In this document: positions 50,457 through 61,700 of the stretch, piece by piece
Numbering within the stretch: the stretch's first letter is position 1
Layout of the letters: every line of letters starts with the position of its first letter
Assembly (NCBI RefSeq): GCF_037975245.1
Contig: NC_092564.1
Span: 25,661,484 to 25,725,483, forward strand
DNA from: Apostichopus japonicus
Taxonomy: Eukaryota > Echinodermata > Holothuroidea > Aspidochirotida > Stichopodidae
Length of the DNA: 64,000 bases
Reading direction: 5' to 3'
Notes under the pieces: generated by a model
Databases searched by the model: none
Told to the model about the DNA's origin: nothing
Seen by the model: only the letters and a program-made list of their open reading frames with translations
Position numbers and translations under genes: made by a program

Positions 50457-51066
50457 GGGGCAAACTAAAACGAATGACAGCGAATGACTGAATGACAATT
50501 GACTTTGTACAGGGTTAATTATCATTTGCGAATGACAGCGAATGAAGGCGAATGACAACGAATGACACCGAATGACAACGAAGGACAGTATTGAGAAGAG
50601 ATGGAATGATTAACGGAGTGGAGTAAATGCGGTTATTGGTTTTTTGCCCAAATATGATTTGAGGAAAATCGCATCTAACGTGGTTGCAGGGTTTTGGTGT
50701 AATTTACGGATAGAAACCACAGGGAAAGTTTTTGTGTGAGAATGCGCTTGAGTGCTGTGCTTTTTACCTCTGTAGATTTATATAGAAAGATAACTGAAGC
50801 CGTTTCAAGATTATAGTATTGTTAATTTCTAACAATTAATATCGGAAAAATGACGTTAAATTTACTTTTCAAAATCAGACTGTAAGGTGCGTTTTTATCT
50901 TGTCCGTATCTAGATACCCACGAAGTCTGAACTGTGATATCCGGTTGAAGCAAATGTCTGTGCTGTCATTACTGTCATTCCTTTTAGTCAACGCAATTTT
51001 TTAGTGTGTACAACATATTGTCATTCGTTATGTGCAACGCAATTGTCATTCGTTTTAGTAACACCC
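50457..51066. mobile_element. MITE with 8-bp target duplication (CAGTAGAC), 610 bp
   Basis: Target copies at 50449-50456 and 51067-51074. Left end GGGGCAAACTAAAACGAATG, right end (complement) GGGTGTTACTAAAACGAATG. The GAATGACA word of the ends is repeated in tandem inside the left end (about 50520-50585, 10-bp period) and again in reverse inside the right end. Confidence 0.8.
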
Positions 51067-51074
51067 CAGTAGAC

Positions 51075-54000
51075 CAAGGGCAAGGTAGGCTATGTAAATG
51101 TCATCTTCAGTTATTCTGGCATGTGGATCTATCGTTAGGGATAAAGGATAAAGAAGGATAAAGATAAGTAAAATGAGGTGGTGATAATTGCTGTCATTAG
51201 GCTTAAGTCATTTCGCATCCAAAAGGACAGCCATATAGCTGGTCTAGGCCTAGGGGCCTACAGTAGGCTAACTAGCCTACATCCAATTTTCCAAGGTCCA
51301 GTGAATAACAATACAGCACTACTCACTAGATCATTAGATGGGCAGACGACACTAAAGTAATTATATTCCTATGTAAATGCTTCTGCTATCGCTTCTTAAT
51401 AATTACCTGTGAAGCTGCAGTACACTGCCACATTTTTGGCGAAATGCGGCACACGATATCACCATTTGGAGTGATTTATGTAAACTTTATCACTTTAGTT
51501 ATGTCAAAGGCATGGTGTTTGTACTTCGCGCTGGTACTTGTTTGGACTCTTTCATAGCTAGCTGGGAAATGTACGTAAGGAAGGCCAATAGCGCCAAAAT
51601 TTAAAATTCTTTTCATTTGTGCGGAATATCCCATAATTTTGTTTTCTTCTTCTCATGAACTGTAACACAGGCATTTAATGTCCAAGTTTTAAAAGAATTC
51701 CACTATCGACGAAATGGTGGGAAATTTGATAGCACCATAGTACACTTGTGGGCAGAGATGTGTGTTGGGGGAGGGGGTGGGGGGCGTAGAAATTGCCATA
51801 GGGAAAAATGCATTATTTAAGCAATTACCTTGAAATTCAGCAATAATTTTATGTGGGGATATGGCTGACCATAAACTGCTTCCCCTGTCACAGAGGTATT
51901 ATCTTTATTGGCCAGTCAGCACGTCTGTCAGTAGCTTGGAGTTTATCAGCTAACTTAATTCATGTCCCCAACCTGGGGTCGGGAAGTTTAAGGAAATGAT
52001 TTGATTTAGTTAGTATGTAATGGATACAACTTTTATGTCTGCAGAGAATAGCTGAAATAATGACCACTTGAACATTAAAGAAGCATCCAGAGAGTTAGCA
52101 TATTTTAAATCTGAAAACATTGAAAGTCATGACAACTATAGAAACATGACTACCCCACTCTCCACATATTTTTTTTAATGGTTGCATTACGATTGAATAG
52201 TAAGATTGCTGGAAGTGAAGATTGGGACCTAGTCACAGACTTTTGCAACTATGACTAATTGTAGGCTAATGTTACCAGTTCTCAGGTTTAAACATACTTC
52301 TCCAAACAAAAGAGGAACAAATGTCCCAAAGTAACTGATGTTATAATGATATCATTCAATTTGTCTCCCAACTGCCACCCCCCCACAAAAAAAAATAACT
52401 AAAACTAACTAAAATGCATTTTTGAGAAGTTTAGCTTAATGGGAGAGGAGAGGGAAGGAGCTTCTCTCCTATACTTGAAAATCACTTTGTTTTGCTCTCC
52501 AAAAGTTTTAGCGGCTGTACAACTGGACACCCCCTCCCCTTAACATTTTTTTTTGCATTTCCAGGTGGCCTCAGATGCAATTTGGTGCAATATAGCACAC
52601 TTCAACACCCACTCAATTTTGTAAATAATTTTGCATTTTCACCTGGCCTTAGATGCAATTTGGTGCTCCAAATGAGATTTTTTTCTGATTTGGAAATGAA
52701 AAAGGGGTTTTCTGACTTGCTGAGCAGGGGGGCGGAATGATACTTCCGCCCCCCCCACATTTTTCACTGGGGGGGGCTGGCGCACCCCCCCCCAGCCCCC
52801 CCCCCCCCCCCCCCGGTTCCTACGCCCTTGGTTGATGATACTACTTGTAGCCTGGTCTGTAAACCATTCCTTACAACACAAAGACAGGGTAAACAACACA
52901 ATATCGGCATATTTAAGGCATATATCTTCTTTAATAAAGTTCATGAAGTACTTTGTAACAAATCATCAGTAAAGTTATCTTTCGAATTTGAGGTATAACA
53001 CTCCTAAGGAGTGATATAAGAGTTGACCTCTCGTAACTTGTACTTAAAACGATAACAAATTAAATTTCTTAAAGGCAAGAACAATACCTGCCAGTCACAT
53101 TACAACATGATGGAATGGGTCAGGCCGCAGGGGGGAGGGGGGGAAGGGGCCCCATTTTTCTCAAAATAGCAAAAGTGCCCTACTGGCAAATAAAATGTGC
53201 CCCATTGTTGAAGAACTGTCTTTTGGATATCTTATAGCTTTGTTAATTTTAATATTTTATTTTAATTATTCACATGCACCATACATAGTATTATTGATAG
53301 CATACTAACACATCATATATATTTAAGTGATATGGCTGGTGTGAATCAGTTTATAGCATAACGAGTGGTGGTTGTGGAATGAGAAAGTGCCCCTCTGATG
53401 TTGTGCACCCCACTTTTTGGAAGCTTCCTACCCCCCTGGGTCGGGGAAAGGGAGGGAGGGGAAAGCAGTATCTCTTTTTGGAACCCAATATTTATATTTA
53501 AAAAAACACTTGTACTAAGGTATATGGATATGGTACAGGCATGTGCCCTGCACAATGTCTATATTAGATAATTATCAAACAATTTGTTTTAATTTCAGTT
53601 AGTAGAATTCAAGACAGGAGAAGAGGAAGCCAACATATGTACATAATTTAGTCACTTTATCACCAGTAGCAATTACAGTATACCAAAGCCATGTTAGTCA
53701 TTTTTAAATCAGCATTTTTAAAGGCGCAGAATGTGGAGCTTGTTAAAATATTTTTTCACACAACCTCACCTATATTGGCATCATGGTTCTTTCGTGATCG
53801 TACTTCTTCATATTGAGGGAAATAATCAATCTCTCAAACACAATATAAAATTTTAAAACATAATCTATGACGTCTTAGTGATTATTTAACATATCAAACA
53901 GATTCTCACTGCTTTCATGACTTACAGAGAGCCTTACTGTTATTTTGTACCTGAATACCATTAGATGAACACTCCCTCACTATCTTTCACATAAATACAC

Positions 54001-55618
54001 ACAGCAAGTTAAAACTAAAAGCTCAAGAATATGATCACTAACCCCCCCCCCCCCACCTTGCATCTCTCTCTGTCTTTCAGTTTCCCTCTACTGAATTTTA
54101 TTTGGTTACCTTTATGATATAATTCCTAACTCTTTGTAGAGTTTTCTATGTTAAAGGGGGAAGACTGGAATTAGGATCAGTAACTCCCCTAAACTGCAAA
54201 AAAAGAGCTAAAAATTCCTTTTGGAACATGTTCAGGCTATTTACTTCTTCATACATGTATGTGTCCAAGTCTAAGCACCTGAACAAGTCTATTAATAACA
54301 TCTTCATTGTTTTAATGTTTTTGTTCAGTTTCTTTCATGGAGGTGTATTTTAAAAGTTATAATGCTGACCTATGAAATCTGTATCCTTTCCTCGTACTGA
54401 CACACGCTTCATGAACAGCATTGGCTACCGTATTACCAAGTAATATGAAATGTTAAACAATGCTAGAGGGATTATGACATTATACACATAGTACAAAATG
54501 GCATCCCTGGATCTTACTGTACATGTAGACTATGATATCCCAAATGGAGCCTAATTTTTCTTAGCTTTTTGCAAGAGTTGTTTTTCATGTCATGTATATT
54601 TTATCACACAAGAAGATAATATGGTTTGTTTCACCTTAAAACTTGATATTTGGCTTTTAAGACTCCTTAAAAGCATTTTCAGATTTTCACTAAATCTACT
54701 ACTAAGTACTCTCAAAAACAAGAGAGAAATTTGATCAAACTACAAAGCCACCATCTTAGATGATATCCTAGTCATGGTTACTGATGAGGTCAATATGAAT
54801 ATTAATGAGCAAGTAATGAATAATTTTCATTATATTCTAAAATGTACTTTTGCCAGTTACTTTACTAAATCAGTGTTTATTTACTCCTGGAAAATCATTT
54901 TAAGAATCATATTCAATATTTGTAATAAAATTTACAAGCAAAGTTAAGGTACTATGCCACTGATTTCAATACTACTGTATTAATTATGCACTAATGAATA
55001 TTTAAATCTGTATGCATACTTCTTTTCTTCTTAAAAACTACTATTATTGAAGTTAAGTACAAAAAACATCATCAAAGGTACCATGCTGAATAAAATTAAT
55101 AACTATTAGGTCATTAACATAACAAAAACAATTATTGTTATAACAGACCAAATTGTCTTACTAATGCAACTATAGCATACAAGACGGTATAAATCATAAT
55201 ACAATTAAAACACTTTGTTTGAAATTCATAAATTTAGGTCAGTCAAAATATAAATCGAAGGAATGATTCGTACAAAACAACTGAATATAACATAAAAATC
55301 AGATTGTATACTAAATAAACCATGTGTCAAAATCCTATACTGAGGCATGTTGTTAGTTGTAGAAGAAAAAAAAGCAAACTAAAACAATCTCTTTATCTGA
55401 TATAAAAATCAAATTATAACATTTTTCATAATTTACAGCAAAAAATTGAAACTTCCATATCTTCTGCAGTCATCAAATATGTAAATCCTTTGATACTCTA
55501 AAATTTTCATCACAACCTCCAAAGTAGCATTTAAGGCTAATATTACTTCTCTGCAAATCAGCACAACTCTTGATAAATACTTCCAAATCTGATGCCAGTT
55601 GTTTTTCTGAGATTTCCT
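51075..55618. other. Intergenic sequence, no gene recognised
   Basis: AT-rich with occasional C- or G-runs (for example 52379-52383 and 54043-54053). Apart from the C-rich element at 52727-52832 nothing was identified. Confidence 0.6.
52727..52832 (-). mobile_element. C-rich terminus of a hAT-like or similar element, with hairpin
   Basis: A perfect hairpin GGGGGGCGGAA-TGATAC-TTCCGCCCCCC (52727-52754) is followed by long C-runs and ends at GGTTCCTACGCCCTTGG. On the minus strand this reads CCAAGGGCGTAGGAACC followed by G-runs, recalling the CAGGCACGTAGCC-G-run end of the MITE at 2950. The left end was not found. The minus strand could form G-quadruplexes. Confidence 0.5.
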
Positions 55619-55718
55619 TCACCAAATTTTACATTTGTGTCTGGGGTTCATGGCTGACCCAGTAGGACAACTAAACGCCTCGGCAAACTCCACCGAATTG
55701 GAGATGGATCCAACCACC
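55619..55718 (-). CDS. M13 peptidase last exon
   Basis: After CTTCTTCAG; completes Arg with the previous exon, then [27 protein letters not shown] and TGA (55619-55621). The Cys-x-x-Trp end is the family signature. Confidence 0.92.
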
Positions 55719-58700
55719 CTGAAGAAGAAGAAATGTTGATATGATATCAAGTTCAGTTGATAGATAGATGAAATTTGGCAATGTATTGATTAATAGGTAC
55801 AGTGACTAATCATACAAGCCTCACAAGAATTATAAAAACGTAGACACAAGAAGAATAACACTAAATATTGCCGGGTAACATATTGTAGATGAATGTACGT
55901 ACAAGAGAAACTGTCCATGAAGTGCAAGAAAAAGGTTATTGTTTTGCCCATTTTCATTTTTCAATACTAAATAAATAAAGTAAAATGTATCTCCGTTTTA
56001 GCGGTTTAAACTATATTTATGTTTCTCTTTAATAACATTAAGTTATTTTTTATGATGAAACTCTGTGAGGTAGCTTAATACTCTTCTGACCTTTAGCAGA
56101 ATCACAATCTATCTAAAAGGTCACATCATTTACCATTACTGCTTTGCAAATTTGTTAAGTACTTGCTAATTAATTGATACTAATTGAATAATGGAAAGGA
56201 AAAAAAGGTAATTAATGTGATGATCAGTGTGTTTGTAAGTAATGCATACCCTACATGACAACAGACTCAATCAATGATGAATTATAAACTGAAGATGTGG
56301 ATATCGTAAAGAGAAACCCCCCCCCCCCCAAAAAAAACTTTCTAAAGCGAGGGAATACTACTACCTTTATTGGAATTAAAACCAACTTGTCATCCACGAT
56401 ACGGTAACGATAAAGAAACTTAATCCGCGGAAACAATTATGAAAATTCATAGATTTAGCTTGTCTGACTCACCGGTACTTATCAGGGGCATGCTGGTCAG
56501 ATAAAACTGACAGATGGGCGTGCTCTGGTGTCTGAAATGAACACCAAATCTGGGCAAAGCCAAGGAAATAGAGCTGGTCTGGGTTTAAATTTAGACCTGG
56601 CAATGGATGGTCGTCAGCAGGGTGGGCCGACTTCCACGACTGGTAGGCCTTGTACGCTATGACCAAGCCACCGTTATCGGCGATGTTCTCTGGTAATGTG
56701 TAGTTACCATCGACCTATAAAGCAAAGAGCGAAAGGTAACAAACTGGAAGGTTAGAGTGCTAACAGTATGGACAAGATCAGTGGGATCAAAATAAACAGT
56801 GGAAGGAGTCATTTTCAGTAGTGTATTGTTGATACTTTTAAACATGCAGCGATGTTACCAAATTAACTTTACCTGGACATTTGGGTCCACTCTTTCAATG
56901 CTGTTTTATTCTGGTACTGTTTGTGGATGCACAAACATTAATACCTTACTTTACTACAGATGGATAAGTAGCAATTAACTTGCAATGGTCTATCACTTAT
57001 TCTGTTTCTGTACGCACAAACATTGCCTCATTTTAATATCAGAGAGGATAACCAGGCCTTCACATTCACAGTTGTACTGTTGAGTGGTTTATCGCTGATA
57101 CTATTTTTGGAGGTACACACAATACCTAATTTACTAGACTGGATAACCGCCTCATCCACTTTCAATGTTGTATTGTGCATGTACTATTGTGCGTGTACTA
57201 TTTTCGGAAGTACACACAATACTTAATTACACCACTTCAATGTACTATTGTGCATGAACTATTGTGCATGTACTATTTTTGGAAGTACACACAATACCTA
57301 ATTTACTAGACTGGATAACCACCTCATCACTTTCAATGTTGCATTGTTCATGTACTATTGTGCATGTACTATTTTTGAAAGTACACACAATACCTAATTT
57401 ACTAGACTGGATAACCGCCTCATCCACTTTCAAAGTTGTATTGTGCATGCACAAGCAGTACACCATATTTGATGGAATGAATAACCAGTTCTTTGTTATC
57501 ATGCAATGATGTACTGTCGAATGATCAGTGTATTACTGATACTGTTTGCACATTACCTAATTTACTAATACAGATAACCATCTCTCCACTCTCAATGGTG
57601 CACTGTTGATAGGTGTTTGTGTATACATCGACATTACTTAATTAACTTACATGGATAGTACCGCCTTCACTTTCAACTGTGTACTGTTGATACTGGTCCA
57701 CCATGCACTCGCTTCTGACTGTGAAGTTTGCAGAAGCTGCTTCCTCCCACCAGTCTTGTAAGTTACCATGCAGGTCGTATTTTCGTCCCTGATTGTCGAA
57801 CCCGTGTGTCAGTTCATGACCCATCACCATTCCTATACCTCCAAAGTTCATCGCCCTAGCAACGATATTTGAGAAACAAAGAATGCAATTGACCACACAA
57901 TGTCCTCTTCATTTGAATCGGTATTTACTTGATGGATAGCTTGTACGTGATTAAAGGTAATCTGACGAGTGACTGAGTAAAAATATTAATGACTTTCCTA
58001 ATTAGCTAAGTAGTTTACCCTATTACGTAATAAAACTTAGAAGAGGCGCCTTGATTTGATCGATACTTGGCACATTTAGAGAATTGTGGTAAGTTGGTGG
58101 CCAAATGCAAACTGACCACAGTGGGATATCTCCTGAGTCTGGCGTGTATATGTATTATATAGTATCGTAATCTTATATTGATGAAAACATATAAAGAAAT
58201 TGTACAATCTTACTGATTTTTTTGCAAGAGTCATACCACTCGACTGTTTTCCAACTAAACTGATGGTATTTAAAAGAGGATAAAGTGTTTGCAAGGTTTC
58301 GATGTGCAAAAGAAGCAAATATGAATACTCACATTGGCATCTGGGTGTTGTAGAAGGGTCTTTGGAAGATACCCGAAGGGAAGACAATTTGATTGTGGGA
58401 AGGATTGTAGTAAGCATTCACTGCAGCTGGTGTCATGTCCCACCTGTTAGAGAGATGTAAAAAAAACAGATGCTAAACAGCTTAGAAAAAACATTGTATG
58501 TGTAATGACAGTAATATGGTCCTGAATGGAAGGCTGGCTGGCCTAACCAGTGAGGCAAACAATGAGAAACTTACACATGTTCCTACAGATCTAAGACTCT
58601 CATTTCACAATCTCATTTAACTTATTTAACTTATTGCAACAACATTGTGATGTACTATCCAGTCTATCCTATCGGTAGCTGTAATATGCTAAACATTAAA

Positions 58701-61700
58701 ATAAACCACCATGTTCATGCATTAAATATATAGGTTGATACTGTTAACACAAAAGATAAACTATCAATAGGCATATAACACACCACTTAAGCATAAACTG
58801 TCATATACCTTTGACTATGAAAGGGTTTTAATCCAAAGTTGTACATGTAAAACATTAAAGTTGCATAATGTTTGTTAAAATTGATGACCATGATAAAAAG
58901 ACATCTTACTTTGAGCTATTGGCTGGTTTGCCTCTTTCCTGCAACAGGATATTTAATGTGAATGTTCGCATGTTGATGTAGTTGTTAAAAAATTGATGCG
59001 GGTCTATCTCAGCCTGATGAAACAAGAAGAAAATAAACAGGATATAAGATATTACCACAGAAAAGACAGACATTCAGAGAATTTGCATCGTCTGAGTGAA
59101 CCAAACGTACACTTAGGAATAAGGTTTAATATCAGCTGACCTCCGAGTAATAATTATCCAAGGCTCGTGGGTCTTCTATCCATTCGGGATGTCCAACTCT
59201 GTCCACGATAGCCTCTGCTTTCTGTCTGGCCTTCTCGCGGGTAGTGTCGTCCATCCATTCATTCTCCGGAAGAGTTCCAATGAAGGCCGATTTTACTTCT
59301 TCGATCATCTCAACTGCCTATCAAAGATAACAAATATAGACCACACATGACACAGGTGTAACCATGGTAACAAGGTTGTGCCTATCTGCGCCATTCTAAC
59401 ATGACCAGACTAACATACAACCATCTTAATAACCAGTATGATAGCACACATATATTAATTTTTATTTTAAGCTTATTTAAACAAAATTAATATTCAAGCC
59501 ATTTTCAAAGCCTGGAATGAAGAAACCAATTTTCACTGACTTCAAATCTACCATTGATCAATGCTATCCAGAGCCAGCTTATATTGTGAGGCTGACAATT
59601 CCTTCTTCAAAGTTTTACACAGGAGGATTTGCTTCTTTTTCAAACTATTTTAGATATCATTTTCAATATCAGTGTTTCCATTTTAAAAATTCTTTAAATC
59701 CTTTTTCATTTTGAAGAAACTTTCCTTTGAAAAAACTAAACCCGGCTGCTTTCGTGACCATCTTTAATGAATTTATGTTTCATCCTCAGTCCGACAGTGT
59801 GCAAGCTATGCATGTGGCTTCAGATCTTCCAAATCACTATTTAACACAAATTTGATTTGCAAATTCAAGAATATTTCTTAAACAATTTCTAAGTCTGTTT
59901 TCATTTCATCATTTTGTGGGTGTTTTCTCTGTTAATTTTAACCTTTTCAACATGATAGCAATGTTTTACCAACGGTTTTTATCCATTGTCTTACACGTAC
60001 CGCTTCCTTAATATTCTGTGGTAAGATGGTCTCCACGAACATAGCACCAGTAGCGAATCCAAAGGCGCTGTCGGTCCTCGAGACACACCTCTGCCATCGA
60101 GGGGGAAGGTCAGGGGTGCCGCTGAAGATCTCTTGGAACTCACGGTAGAGATTCTCGAAAGGAGCAGAGACGTAAGTCAGGAATGGCTGAAGCATCTGCC
60201 ACATGAAATAGTCCACGATCAACCTGATAATTAAGCCAAAAATATTCATAAAAAAATTAATAAGAACAAAAGTAAGCATAAATTGCTCAGAATGAAGTCC
60301 AAGATAAAAACAACAATATGGGGAGGAAAAAACTATAAGTACACTGCTTATCTACTAAATATGAATATACATGAACTAGAATGTTAAGTTGGCCCATTTG
60401 ACCAATCACAGGCAATGAATTCCCTGCAAAAACACCACAGAGATATCAATGCAAGATAGGCAAAGTCTACTTGTGCTTGACAGTGTACATTGCTACATAT
60501 GATATAATCTTTGTAATTGGCAATAATTCTCCTCTCACAACAAGCAAGGTATTCTGTTCCAATCAAACTAACTGCCAATAACTGACAAAGTTAATATGGC
60601 AAAAAAAGATGTAAAATATCTTACTTCTCTGGAGTATTCTGCAATAGATGGGTCAGTTTAGGGAAGAACGATGGTGTGTAAACTATAACTTCTTCAGTTA
60701 GGGGAATAACCTCACCAAATATTTCTTGCATAAACAGACTAATATCGACCTGTCAAAAAAATAATAATAAGAAAAACAGGGGTATAGAACAATAGAGAAA
60801 CAAGAATATGCAAATATCTACTCCATTAATATACCTATATGGAAGAAGGCAAAAAATAATAAGAAAATAATATAGCAAACATGAGAAAAAGTATAAATGT
60901 GCAAATATCAAATTCATAAGTAGACTGATGTCTGTTGCAGGTCAAAAAGTTTTAAGCTAGAAGGAACAATAATTAGGATGCATGATTATCTAATGATTAA
61001 GCTGTGTGTAAATAATTTTATGCAGTTTTGGCAAGTTTACACTTCCTCTTAACAAGGTGAAATCAATCAATTCTTTAGTTGTAATGTTTTAATCCATTTT
61101 TTACACTACTACAAAAACACTGTAATTAAATGTTCACAGCTGTTGGTAAGCACAAGGTCAATGAAGGCAAAATCAATCCCATTTTGTCTTTATCTGATAG
61201 GGAAAATTGATCTTACAAAATTGAAAGAGATTCTAAACAAAAGAAGTAAATATAAATTAATTGATTTGATAACATAGAGAAGTGTCATTTTTATGATGAC
61301 CCTAGTGAGATATACGAATGTTCAAATAAACCCCATTTAAATGTTTTTAGTCATTTGAACTCACTATTTGAACTATAGCAGTTAGTAATAACCACATTAT
61401 CGTTAACATTACTTACCATTGGAAACATTGCACCAAATTCTTTGAGTTGCATTTTGTGGTAGGTGGCCGTGGGGTCTTGCATTTCACGTTTAGGTACATA
61501 TATCTGTAAAGATATATGGTGAAAAATAAGAAAATTAATAATAAAGAGAAAATATCAGTAGAAAGAGCGTTCCATGTAAACCATAACAAACAAACTCCAC
61601 AGCTCCTGGTATGATGTTAAAATGGGCAGATTTATAGAGTTGGCCTTTTATTCAAGGTGAATCATTGGCAGTTCTTGTTCAACAACCGAGAAAAACTTGT

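Noticed and set aside
52639-52944. Minus-strand 101-residue glycine-rich frame
   Set aside because: Created by the C-run tract of the transposon end.
57245-57502. Minus-strand 85-residue frame as an extra M13 exon
   Set aside because: It is the minisatellite; its resemblance to the exon end is partial, it lacks splice sites in phase, and the flanking exons already join in frame without it.
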